Part shown: piece by piece, positions 25,162-33,670 of the stretch
Layout of the letters: each line of letters begins with the position of its first letter
How positions within the stretch are numbered: position 1 is the stretch's first letter
Origin: Candidatus Bathyarchaeota archaeon
GTDB lineage: Archaea > Thermoproteota > Bathyarchaeia > 40CM-2-53-6 > DTGE01
DNA length: 64,000 bases
Assembly: GCA_018396725.1 (NCBI GenBank)
Contig: JAGTRC010000002.1
Location: 62,001 to 126,000, forward strand
Reading direction: 5' to 3'
The notes under the pieces: generated by a model
Told to the model about the DNA's origin: nothing
Databases searched by the model: none
The model's input: the letters and a program-made list of their open reading frames with translations, nothing else
Position numbers and translations under genes: made by a program

Positions 25162-27654
25162 TTAAGGGGAGATCCCAAACCGGTTGGCTTTGCCGTCCGG
25201 GCGTCTATCCCTGATCGACCCATCCCCCCTTTGGATTGCCACCTCCAACTCCTTCTCTCCGTCCTCGACCCTTAGATCCTCTACCTTGCACACTTTAGCC
25301 ACATAGCCTTTATGCCTCATCAACACCCCCCTCTTGAAGGGTTCCGAGGACTTCACCACAGCCGATGGAACCTGTTCCCTTAGGGAGATCCTCTCCTCAG
25401 CCTTAGCCCTCCTCAGGGTTGAAATGGCCTCTATCAGGATGTCCCCCTCCGCCTCAGCCTCCTCATCTATAAGCTCTTCCCTCGGGGTCGGCCAGCCCGT
25501 GAGATGTATGCTTACAGGGTCATCCTCAGCCTTCAACATCTGGTAGAGCGTCTCAGTTATGTACGGGCATATGGGCGCGAGCATCTTCAGTACCGCTGTG
25601 AGGACTCTCTTTAAGGTGTACTGGGCTGCCTTTCTACTCTCCACGGGGGATTCGCCGTATAATCTATGCTTCACAGCCTCCAAGTATTGATCGCATAGGA
25701 TATGCCACGTGAAACCCCTCAGGGATTCCAGGGCCACGTTGAATTGATAAGACTCATAGGCCTCTGTTACCCTGCGTATAAGCCTCTCGAGCTTTGAAAG
25801 CATCCATAAGTCCAGGATTTCAGGCTTGCCCGGCTCATCATCGTAGCCTCTTAGATTGGAGAGGATGAAGCGGGATGCGTTCCAGAGCTTCGTCAGGAAC
25901 TTCCTCCCGTACTCCAGGTCGCTCCATTTGAAGGGTATGTCGTTGCCGGTAGCCCCTCCCGCTGCGGCCCACTGCCTCAAAGCATCGGCGCCGTATCGAT
26001 CCAGCACCTCTCCAGCCTCCACGTAGTTGCCGTAGGATTTATGCATCATCCTTCCATCGGCCCCCCTAACCATGCCGTTCACCAGCACCCTCTTATAGGG
26101 GGCCCTACCGAACAATGCTAGATGCCTCACCATCAAATAATAGTCCCACGTCCTGATTATGTCTAAGCCGTTGGGCTGGAGGTCCGCGGGGAAGAGCCTC
26201 ATGAAGCCTTCGGGGTCGTCAGGCCACCCCGCGTGGACGGCGCAGGTTATGGATGAATCCATCCAAGTATCCATGACGTCCTTCTCCCCCTCAAACTCTT
26301 GGGAGCCGCATCTGGGGCATCGCTCAACCTTAGGCCTCTCGAACCTGGGATCAACTGGGAGCCAGTCCTCCTCGGCCACTATGATCTCCCCACAGCCTTT
26401 ACAGTACCATACCGGTATCGGAGTTGCGAAGATCCTCTGCCTTGAGATCACCCAGTCCCAGTCCAGCGATGTAGCCCAGTCTATGAGCCTCCTCTTGGCG
26501 TGCTCAGGTATCCACTCCACCTTTTCAGCCCACTCTAAAACCTCGCCAGTCATCTCCAGGGTCTTCATGAACCATTGCATCCTCGTCAGTATCTCTATAG
26601 GGGTATGACATCTCCAGCAGGTTCCGATGTTTTGGAGGAGCCTCTCCCTCCTCTCGATAAGCCCCTCCTCATCCAGGGCCTTTAGGATCGATTCCCTAGC
26701 TTCCTCGATGGTTAACCCCTCGTATTTTCCTGCATTACCCGTCATGCGGCCGTCCTCGCCGATCACGTTTATGACCGGCAGGTTATGCCTCTTCTGCCAT
26801 TTCACGTCAGTTTTATCCCCGAAGGTGCAGACCATCACCACGCCCGTGCCGAAGCTAGGATCCACCTCTGAATCCGCTATGACGGGCACCCTCCTCCCAT
26901 ACAAGGGGACCTCAACCGCCTCGCCGCGCAGATCTTTGTAACGATCATCGTCGGGGTGTACCGCCACCGCCACACAGGCTGGCAGGAGCTCGGGCCTAGT
27001 GGTGGCTATTGGAAGCTTCCCCCCTCCCGCCGTCTTGAATGTAATGTAGTTTAGGGAGCCCTCCCGGGTTATATACTCCACCTCGGCTTCGGCGATGGCG
27101 GTTTCACATCTAGGACACCAGTTGACCGGATGCTCCCCCCTATATAATTTCCCCATCCTGTATAGTAGGATGAAGGATAGCTGGGTCAGCCTATAATACC
27201 CGGGATCCATAGTTCTATACTCCAGGCTCCAATCTATCGAATATCCTATACGCTTCATCGAAGCCTTCATGTTCTCAATGTACTCCTCGGTTAACCTGAT
27301 GCAGAGCTCCTTAAACTTTTCAATGGGGAGGTCCTTCTTCCTCACATTGTGGAGGATCTCGGCGCGAACCTCTGTTGGGAGGCCATGGCAGTCCCAGCCC
27401 TGGGGGAAGTGGACGTTGAAGCCCCTCATCCTCTTATATCTAGCTACAAAGTCTATGTAGCACCAGTTTAACGCGTTCCCCATGTGGAACTCTCCACTGG
27501 GATAAGGTGGGGGCGTGTCTATGGAGTAGGTTGGCTTAGCCCTATCTGTCCTGTCGAAGGCGTTAACCTTCCAGCGATCCCATAGCTTCCCCCATTCATC
27601 CTCATATCTCTTGAAGTCGTATCTAGTTGGGAGGGTTAACTCAGCCAATGGCAT
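25162..27654 (-). CDS. valS: Valyl-tRNA synthetase
   Basis: 830 residues. Class I signature HIGH appears as FHMGNAL with the WCYIDFVARYKRMRG segment typical of ValRS; editing domain with TTRPELLPACVAVAVHPDD; zinc pairs CKGC and CPRC; KMSKS appears as MMHKSYGN; C-terminal anticodon-binding helices. Charges tRNA-Val. Slightly shorter than bacterial ValRS because the C-terminal coiled coil is missing, as usual in archaea. The membrane protein gene follows it closely. Confidence 0.95.
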   Translation of the reverse strand: MPLAELTLPTRYDFKRYEDEWGKLWDRWKVNAFDRTDRAKPTYSIDTPPPYPSGEFHMGNALNWCYIDFVARYKRMRGFNVHFPQGWDCHGLPTEVRAEILHNVRKKDLPIEKFKELCIRLTEEYIENMKASMKRIGYSIDWSLEYRTMDPGYYRLTQLSFILLYRMGKLYRGEHPVNWCPRCETAIAEAEVEYITREGSLNYITFKTAGGGKLPIATTRPELLPACVAVAVHPDDDRYKDLRGEAVEVPLYGRRVPVIADSEVDPSFGTGVVMVCTFGDKTDVKWQKRHNLPVINVIGEDGRMTGNAGKYEGLTIEEARESILKALDEEGLIERRERLLQNIGTCWRCHTPIEILTRMQWFMKTLEMTGEVLEWAEKVEWIPEHAKRRLIDWATSLDWDWVISRQRIFATPIPVWYCKGCGEIIVAEEDWLPVDPRFERPKVERCPRCGSQEFEGEKDVMDTWMDSSITCAVHAGWPDDPEGFMRLFPADLQPNGLDIIRTWDYYLMVRHLALFGRAPYKRVLVNGMVRGADGRMMHKSYGNYVEAGEVLDRYGADALRQWAAAGGATGNDIPFKWSDLEYGRKFLTKLWNASRFILSNLRGYDDEPGKPEILDLWMLSKLERLIRRVTEAYESYQFNVALESLRGFTWHILCDQYLEAVKHRLYGESPVESRKAAQYTLKRVLTAVLKMLAPICPYITETLYQMLKAEDDPVSIHLTGWPTPREELIDEEAEAEGDILIEAISTLRRAKAEERISLREQVPSAVVKSSEPFKRGVLMRHKGYVAKVCKVEDLRVEDGEKELEVAIQRGDGSIRDRRPDGKANRFGISP

Positions 27655-27684
27655 TCACCAGTGGACCATCAACCTCAGCCTTAG

Positions 27685-28797
27685 TTAAAATCCGGTCCAA
27701 TACTTAAAAACCTCCCCATCAAGCTTGAGCGCCCCCGTGCACACGTCCCGATGCTCCATGCACGAATCATACTTTCTTTCTTTTCCTCCTCTCCTCAGCT
27801 TTCCATAGGCCTTCCAGAGGAGCCTTATCCATCCCAGGAATCCTAGAAAAATCGTGGCTACGTAGATCGCCGCTTCTAATCCCGTGAATAATTGGGTGTT
27901 GAGCGTCTTCGCCACATCCCATACGTAACTGTAGTAGTTGAAGAACCAGTGGAGTAGTATCGAGGCATGGATCCCCCTCCACAAGTATATGAGCGCTAAG
28001 GCCATCCCCGCCAGGGCGGCGCTGGATATTTTCCCTACATCCCATCCGCCGCCCGCGATGTAGTGGACGGCCCCAAAGAAGGCCGAGGACGCGGCCGCGG
28101 CCACCCATTCAGGCTTGGCCACCCCTTTAAGCCCGTCTCCCTGGATGTTGGGGAGGCCTAGGACCTCCTTACCCTTATCCGGCCACAAAATTGAGAGCAG
28201 AGCCTCTCGAGGCTTACCGTACTTAATCAAGTATAAGGCCGTCACGGTGCCTATGGGTGTAAGCCTGAAGCCTATCTCCTCGGCCACAGGAGAGTAAGCC
28301 AAGGATAGTAGCCCACTGTATGGGTTTGGAAAGCTTATGGACCCCGTGGGTATGCCTATGGATTCCTGGATGCCCTGGAGCGCTGATACTAGGATTAGGA
28401 GCATCCCTGATGCCGTGGGCATGAATAACAGCCAGTTTTCGGAGAAACTCGAGAACCCCATCCAAGGCTTGCGGATGGCCCCCATAAAGCCCCTCCCAAT
28501 CCTCGCCGAAGCCCATAGAGATGCGAAGTAAACTATGGTTAGCGATGCGAAGAGGAAGGCTCTACCGACCCTGAAAGGGGTGGAGAACATGATCATATAG
28601 GATATGAAATATACCTGCGTTGGATGCTTCAGGTATTCGAGTCCGAGCCGCGGCTCATACATTACATAGATGCCTAGGAGAAGGGAGAAGGGATACGTGA
28701 ACGCTATGAAGAGAGATGCCGCTAAAACAGCGGCCTTAAGCAGGGATATAGCTGTGCCATATCCAGCCCCTTCGGAAGGATCAGCGATCAAATCCAT
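27685..28797 (-). CDS. CPBP-type intramembrane metalloprotease
   Basis: 370 residues, about eight transmembrane helices. The CAAX/CPBP motifs are EEIGFR (EExxxR), FGAVHYIAG (FxxxH) and LHWFFNYY (HxxxN), so the active site is complete. These membrane proteases process prenylated or other membrane proteins; substrate unknown here. It precedes valS on the same strand with a 30-base gap. Confidence 0.82.
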   Translation of the reverse strand: MDLIADPSEGAGYGTAISLLKAAVLAASLFIAFTYPFSLLLGIYVMYEPRLGLEYLKHPTQVYFISYMIMFSTPFRVGRAFLFASLTIVYFASLWASARIGRGFMGAIRKPWMGFSSFSENWLLFMPTASGMLLILVSALQGIQESIGIPTGSISFPNPYSGLLSLAYSPVAEEIGFRLTPIGTVTALYLIKYGKPREALLSILWPDKGKEVLGLPNIQGDGLKGVAKPEWVAAAASSAFFGAVHYIAGGGWDVGKISSAALAGMALALIYLWRGIHASILLHWFFNYYSYVWDVAKTLNTQLFTGLEAAIYVATIFLGFLGWIRLLWKAYGKLRRGGKERKYDSCMEHRDVCTGALKLDGEVFKYWTGF

Positions 28798-28847
28798 CTA
28801 AAAAAAGAGTTAACCCAAGTTTAATTTAACGGTTGATCCTTTTATCC

Positions 28848-30056
28848 TCAGCAGACGGGTATCTTACCTTCTATCAGTTCCATGCAGAACTCGTCTATGC
28901 TCTCCAGCTTCGCATCTATTATGTCGTGGACCTCCCTTGAAACCTCTTTGAGCGAAGTGTTCTTCTCAAGGATCAGCTCCGCCGAGGCTATCATGGGCTG
29001 GTCTATGGGCCTCCCTATCTGGCTTACGAGCCATACATATGCTTCGGAGATCCCCGGAACCCTCTCGTATATCTCTCTGGCCAGCCTATACGAGAGGAGG
29101 TTATATATCTTCCCTACGTGGCTTACGGGGTTCTTGCCGGCTGCAGCCTCTGAGCTCGCAGGCCTGTTCAAGGGGATTATCCCGTTGGCGCGGTTGCCCC
29201 TCCCCACCTGGCCGCAATCCCCGTCGTCGGCGGATGTACCCAGCACGGTCAGGTATATCCCCCTCATATCCCTCCCCTTCTCGTCCAGGGTATTCAGGTC
29301 CACCGTGACGGATTCCATATCCGTCCTCGGGGAGATGAAGGATAAGATCTCCTCTAGGACCTCGCCCTTCTTCCTGAAGTAGTCCTCCTCGCTCTTAACA
29401 TACTTATCTACGAAGGCCATCGCCACGGTTAGATGTAGATCGTTTCTACGCCTTACACCCATCACCTTCACGTCTTCGCCGGTTTCAGGGTGATCTCTCT
29501 TAAACTCGTCGGAGTTCAAGTATCTCTCGAGCTCTAGGACGGTTATCTCCGTCTCCGTGAGGGGGTAGAACCCGACCGCTGCCGAGGTGTCGTTGGATGG
29601 AAGCCTACCCGGGCCGCGTTCAAATATGTCCCTTAGGGCTTCGGATCCCCTCTTGATCTCCACCTGGTACCTCACATGCTCCTCGGGATCTACGAAGCGC
29701 ATGTTCTCCCTGAACCATCTCTTAGCCGTCTCCCTGGCTATCTCCTCTATGGGGACCTCCGCGTCGTCCACTTGGAAGGTGGCCCTGTCCCCTATGACCA
29801 GGAGCATGGGCTTTAAAACCCTGCCCCCTCCAAACTTCCTCTCAACCTCGCCTGCCACGAGGAGCCCCTTATCGATGTTATAGTGCATTATCCTGCCGAA
29901 CCTTTTCAGATACTCCTTTGAGAGGGCCACTGATATATCGTTCAGGATTAGATCGCATATAGTGTCTGGGTGACCTATCCCTTTACGCTCGCATATCTCT
30001 ATGGGTTGATCCCTTACAGGCGTCTGCTTCAGGGTGTTTACGAATATGTTCCTCAT
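28848..30056 (-). CDS. mat: S-adenosylmethionine synthetase, archaeal type
   Basis: 402 residues. ERKGIGHPDTICDLI, GDCGQVGRGNRANGIIP and GKNPVSHVGKIYN are hallmarks of the archaeal MAT family, which differs strongly from MetK. Makes SAM from methionine and ATP. It is transcribed divergently from an HTH-CBS regulator, with an 18-bp palindrome between them (30133-30150) and a TATA-like TAAATTATTATTTT on the way (about 30107-30120). SAM demand in the window is high (radical-SAM lipid synthase, methyltransferases), and SAH hydrolase is encoded at 49.4 kb. Confidence 0.95.
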   Translation of the reverse strand: MRNIFVNTLKQTPVRDQPIEICERKGIGHPDTICDLILNDISVALSKEYLKRFGRIMHYNIDKGLLVAGEVERKFGGGRVLKPMLLVIGDRATFQVDDAEVPIEEIARETAKRWFRENMRFVDPEEHVRYQVEIKRGSEALRDIFERGPGRLPSNDTSAAVGFYPLTETEITVLELERYLNSDEFKRDHPETGEDVKVMGVRRRNDLHLTVAMAFVDKYVKSEEDYFRKKGEVLEEILSFISPRTDMESVTVDLNTLDEKGRDMRGIYLTVLGTSADDGDCGQVGRGNRANGIIPLNRPASSEAAAGKNPVSHVGKIYNLLSYRLAREIYERVPGISEAYVWLVSQIGRPIDQPMIASAELILEKNTSLKEVSREVHDIIDAKLESIDEFCMELIEGKIPVC

Positions 30057-30132
30057 ACTGCTCCCTTCATCAGGTTTATTGGAGACGAGGCTATTGAGGC
30101 AAAGCTTAAATTATTATTTTATGCTGTCAAAA

Positions 30133-30150
30133 ATATTCCTATAGGAATAT
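30133..30150. promoter_or_regulatory. 18-bp perfect palindrome, probable operator of the HTH-CBS regulator
   Basis: ATATTCCTATAGGAATAT reads identically on both strands. It lies 31 bases before the TTG start of the HTH-CBS gene, where RNA polymerase would assemble, and 76 bases before the mat start on the other side. A dimeric helix-turn-helix protein is encoded next door, so this is the natural site for autoregulation and control of mat. Confidence 0.6.
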
Positions 30151-30181
30151 GGATGACGGCGGCTTGGAGATGATCGCGTAG

Positions 30182-30751
30182 TTGCCCCTCCCGTCCCTCG
30201 AGGAGATCGCTAAGCGTAGGAGAAGCCTCGGATTGAACCAGAGGGAGCTGGCGAGGCTCTCAGGGGTGAGCCAATCCTTCATCGCGAAGATAGAGACGGG
30301 TAGGATAAACCCCTCCTACGGGTTAGCCAAGGCCCTATTCGACGTTCTGGAGAGGCTGGAGTCAAAGGAGGAGTTGAAGGCCGCAGACGTTATGCATCCA
30401 AACGTGACCGGCATAGACAGCGGCGCGAAGATCTCCGAGGCCTCAGGGCTTATGAGCGAGACGGGGTATTCGCAGCTCCCGGTCTACAAGGAGGGGAGGG
30501 TCGTGGGTAGTATAACTGAGGGCACCATCATAAGCGCTATGCTGAAGGTCAGGGATCCCCTGAGCCTGTCGGAGATGACTGTGGAGGAGATCATGGAGGA
30601 ATCTTTCCCCATGGTGGACGGCTCAACCCCTGTGAACCTGGTCTCCACCCTGCTGAGATATACACCGGCCGTCCTCGTAACCATTAAAGGGGAGGTTAAA
30701 GGCATAATAACCAAGGCGGACCTGTTAAAGATCGTTAGGGGGCCATCCTAG
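30182..30751 (+). CDS. HTH (XRE-type) plus CBS-pair transcriptional regulator
   Basis: 189 residues. XRE helix-turn-helix at about 10-60 (LNQRELARLSGVSQSFIAKIE), then two CBS motifs (DVMHPNVTGID... and EIMEESFPMVDGS...). Starts with TTG 30182; GGAGATGA upstream is a weak ribosome-binding site. CBS pairs bind adenosyl ligands such as AMP, ATP, SAM or methylthioadenosine, and this gene is divergent from SAM synthetase; a SAM-sensing repressor is an attractive inference. The convergent GTPase gene ends only 3 bases beyond its stop. Confidence 0.88.
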   Translation: MPLPSLEEIAKRRRSLGLNQRELARLSGVSQSFIAKIETGRINPSYGLAKALFDVLERLESKEELKAADVMHPNVTGIDSGAKISEASGLMSETGYSQLPVYKEGRVVGSITEGTIISAMLKVRDPLSLSEMTVEEIMEESFPMVDGSTPVNLVSTLLRYTPAVLVTIKGEVKGIITKADLLKIVRGPS

Positions 30752-30754
30752 ACT

Positions 30755-31969
30755 TTAGCTCCTCCTCATGGCGGATACTATGTGGATTATGTCCCGGTCC
30801 CTAAGCCTATACTCCACTGGGAGCCGCAGCCCCGTCCTCGCGTCCACGGCGTAGAGGAGGCCCTTGGCCAGGTCGGTATGTATCTGGGCTGCGAGGTCCT
30901 TAACGGTGGCTTCGGGAGGAGTTAGGAAGGCGTCGGGTAGGACCTTTCCTTCCTTATCAGATAGGCTGCTTAAATCCTCCACTGGGTATACTACGTTCAT
31001 GCCCAAGAGTTTAAATGCGCACATGTTTAAGGCGAATTGAACGCCTGTCCTTATCCATTTTGAGAGCACCCTGCTTTGGACGTAGCTTAGGGCCCACCTC
31101 TGCTCCTTGGTTAGCAGGCCCTCCTCGACGACCTTGAAGGCCTCCTCCCCAGGCACATACTTTATCAGGCCCTGGCTTTCAGCCCTCCTAAGGGCTAGCT
31201 CTGCTTCGCTGCTAGCCGGGATAACTATACGGTCGCCGAAGGCTTCCGTCAAGCGTTGATAGTTCTCCTCAGCCTTGGCTAGATCCATCTTATTAGCCAC
31301 TATTATCGTGGGCTTGGAGATCTCCCTTACCCTCCTGGCGAACTCTATGGTATCCTCCTCACCCCAAGAGTCGAAAGGTTTACCAGCTAACCCAGCTAAC
31401 TCCAAGGCGTGTTCAACGTGGATCCTCTTCACCTTTAACCCTGCCAAGGTCCGGGTTAAAGCCGAGGCTGGAGAGGCCCCGCCGTCCCGTATATCCTTTA
31501 TAATCTGTTTCTGGCTTCTCTTTATGATGTCGGCGAACCATAGGATTATCTCGGTCTCAACATCGTATACGTCAGCGACGGGGTTCCCCATCCCGGGCTT
31601 TGTTATCCTACCCTCCGCGTCCACGCTGCCCGATGCATCTACTATGTGAAGCAGCGCATCGGCCTGTCCTATAACCCCGAGGAACTGGGTTCCCAAGCCT
31701 CGACCCTTATGAGCCCCCTTTATGAGCCCTGGGAGATCCATCACCTCCACAGGTATGAAACGCCACCCGTCGATGCAGAGGCTGTTCCTCGGATCATCTT
31801 TAACCCCTAACTCCCTGCAGACGCATATGGATTGGACATATGCACGGCCTATATTGGGCTTCTTCGTCGTGAAGGGGTAGGTTGAGACCTCGGCTGACAT
31901 AAGGGTTGAGGCGTTGAAGAAGGTAGTCTTACCTGTGTTGGTCTTCCCCACCAATCCTATACGGATCAA
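30755..31969 (-). CDS. OBG/YchF-related GTPase with C-terminal TGS domain
   Basis: 404 residues. G1 GKTNTGKTTFF (GxxxxGKT), G3 DLPGLIKGAHKGRGLG, G4 NKMD; an inserted helical segment after G3 and a C-terminal TGS domain (about 320-400). This is the archaeal YchF-like branch (COG0012-type). Such proteins bind ribosomes and ATP/GTP. The family is clear, the cellular role less so. Likely leaderless; upstream region is short. Confidence 0.9.
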   Translation of the reverse strand: MIRIGLVGKTNTGKTTFFNASTLMSAEVSTYPFTTKKPNIGRAYVQSICVCRELGVKDDPRNSLCIDGWRFIPVEVMDLPGLIKGAHKGRGLGTQFLGVIGQADALLHIVDASGSVDAEGRITKPGMGNPVADVYDVETEIILWFADIIKRSQKQIIKDIRDGGASPASALTRTLAGLKVKRIHVEHALELAGLAGKPFDSWGEEDTIEFARRVREISKPTIIVANKMDLAKAEENYQRLTEAFGDRIVIPASSEAELALRRAESQGLIKYVPGEEAFKVVEEGLLTKEQRWALSYVQSRVLSKWIRTGVQFALNMCAFKLLGMNVVYPVEDLSSLSDKEGKVLPDAFLTPPEATVKDLAAQIHTDLAKGLLYAVDARTGLRLPVEYRLRDRDIIHIVSAMRRS

Positions 31970-32086
31970 CAGCGTTTCCTCGATGAGGGAAAAGGGTGAA
32001 ACTAGGTTATGAACTTATCTAGTAACCGGGTAAGTTGACGTGAGCTGGGCTATTAGAGTAGGCGCCTCTCCCAAATGGATGTCAGC

Positions 32087-33607
32087 CTACCTGGCTTGGG
32101 CCCCCTCACCGGAGGAGCTTTTAAGCCATTCCTCGTAGGATTTGGAGAACTTGGCTTCCAATTCCCTTCTATGCAGCGTGTTGTATGAGCAGAAGGGGCG
32201 GATGGTTCCGTCGGGTAGGCCGTAATGGATAGGGCATCTCTGAACCCTCTGCAGGTCGAAGTTGTAGGGATCCATGAAGTGCATACAGCCTATCATTAAT
32301 ATTCTTCTCATGAAGCTTCCTAGGGCGTCGTAGCTTCCATCCCTTAGCACGGGCCAGAGCACATTCCTTATGAAATCCGCCTTGACGTGCCTCAGGGAGG
32401 TTAGGATCCGCATCCTAGCGGAGAACCTCTTCCCCTTCTCAGCATCCTCAGCCGCTTTCAGCATGGCCTCGAAGAACTTATCCACGTCAGCCAGCCTCGT
32501 TATGGGGATCCAGCTTCCATCGTTCCTTTGAACCATGAAGGTGGCTACGCCGCACCATGGGGCTGTTGAGAACTCCACGTATCGCCTGCCCTTCAACGCG
32601 CCTACCGCCCTTGAGATCGGGATCACCGAGGGGACGGGCCTGAAATCCGAGGCTTTGATGAGACCGCCGGTCTGGGATTCAACTAGCTTCATGAAGTCCG
32701 TGGTGTTTATCCTCATGGCCTCCCTCGACTCTCTATCTATCCTCCCTGTTATGGAGACCGGTTGTACATTGACACATCTCACCACATCGGAGTTCTCCAT
32801 TGCGAAACGTATTATGTCGCCTATCTGATGGTCGTTGAATCCCTTTACGAGGGTCACCACGAGGACTATGCTCTCTAATCCTATCTTTCTAGCGTTCTCC
32901 AAGACTTTAAGCTTCACCCTGGTTAACGGTACGCCCCTGGATCTCCCGTAGATCCCGTCGTCTAGGCCGTCGAATTGAAGGTATATGGTGTCCATCCCCT
33001 CTTTTAGGCAACGCCCCATGAATTCCAAGTCGTTGGCGAACCTTATCCCATTCGTATTGACCTCTACGTGCTCGAAACCCAGCCTCTTCGCCATGGCTAT
33101 TAGTTCGGGTAGGTCGTCCCTTACGGTCGGTTCCCCGCCGCTGAATTGCAGGGCGGGGGGTGGAACAGGTCTTGTAGCCCTCAAGTTCTTCATTATGTCT
33201 TCTATCTGCTTCATCGTGGGTTCATAGATGTATCCTGCGGCGGCTGCATTCGCAAAGCATATGGGGCACCTGAGGTTGCATCTATTCGTTACGTCTATGA
33301 TAGCTAAGACCGTCTGGGATCTATGCTGGGGGCATACGCCGCAGTCGTAGGGGCAGCCCATAATGGTCTCCGTGCGGGGGTTTTCAGGTTTAACCCCTTC
33401 ATAGGCGTAGCCCTCAGCCCATCTGTAAAGCGTGGGGTCTGAGAAGGTGTAAGTATCCTCGTAGTATCCATGTTCAGTACAGGTCTTACCTATCTTTACT
33501 AGGCCGGACTCATCGGTGAAGACCTGAGCGGGGACGACCTTGAGGCACTCAGGGCAGAGGCTTTCAGTGCTCCTCAGGATCTGTATCTGGGCGCTCTTCT
33601 CGAGCAA
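32087..33607 (-). CDS. tes: Tetraether lipid synthase, radical SAM (Tes)
   Basis: 506 residues. Radical-SAM core motif CNLRCPICF (C110, C114, C117) and three further cysteine sets typical of Tes/MJ0619: C18/C21/C43 in the N-terminal region, CPYDCGVCPQH (C85, C89, C92), and C-terminal cysteines (CMHF, CPIH, CSYN). Tes joins the phytanyl tails of two archaeol units to make membrane-spanning glycerol dialkyl glycerol tetraether lipids, as shown for the methanogen enzyme. Membership rests on motif order and length. Presence implies a tetraether membrane, in line with a thermophilic or TACK archaeon. Inositol-phosphate synthase lies 1.6 kb away. Confidence 0.85.
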   Translation of the reverse strand: MLEKSAQIQILRSTESLCPECLKVVPAQVFTDESGLVKIGKTCTEHGYYEDTYTFSDPTLYRWAEGYAYEGVKPENPRTETIMGCPYDCGVCPQHRSQTVLAIIDVTNRCNLRCPICFANAAAAGYIYEPTMKQIEDIMKNLRATRPVPPPALQFSGGEPTVRDDLPELIAMAKRLGFEHVEVNTNGIRFANDLEFMGRCLKEGMDTIYLQFDGLDDGIYGRSRGVPLTRVKLKVLENARKIGLESIVLVVTLVKGFNDHQIGDIIRFAMENSDVVRCVNVQPVSITGRIDRESREAMRINTTDFMKLVESQTGGLIKASDFRPVPSVIPISRAVGALKGRRYVEFSTAPWCGVATFMVQRNDGSWIPITRLADVDKFFEAMLKAAEDAEKGKRFSARMRILTSLRHVKADFIRNVLWPVLRDGSYDALGSFMRRILMIGCMHFMDPYNFDLQRVQRCPIHYGLPDGTIRPFCSYNTLHRRELEAKFSKSYEEWLKSSSGEGAQAR

Positions 33608-33670
33608 TTCACTCGCCTCAAGAACCTATTAAACGGTGTAAAATAATTCTTTCGGTTCCCCCAAAGATCT

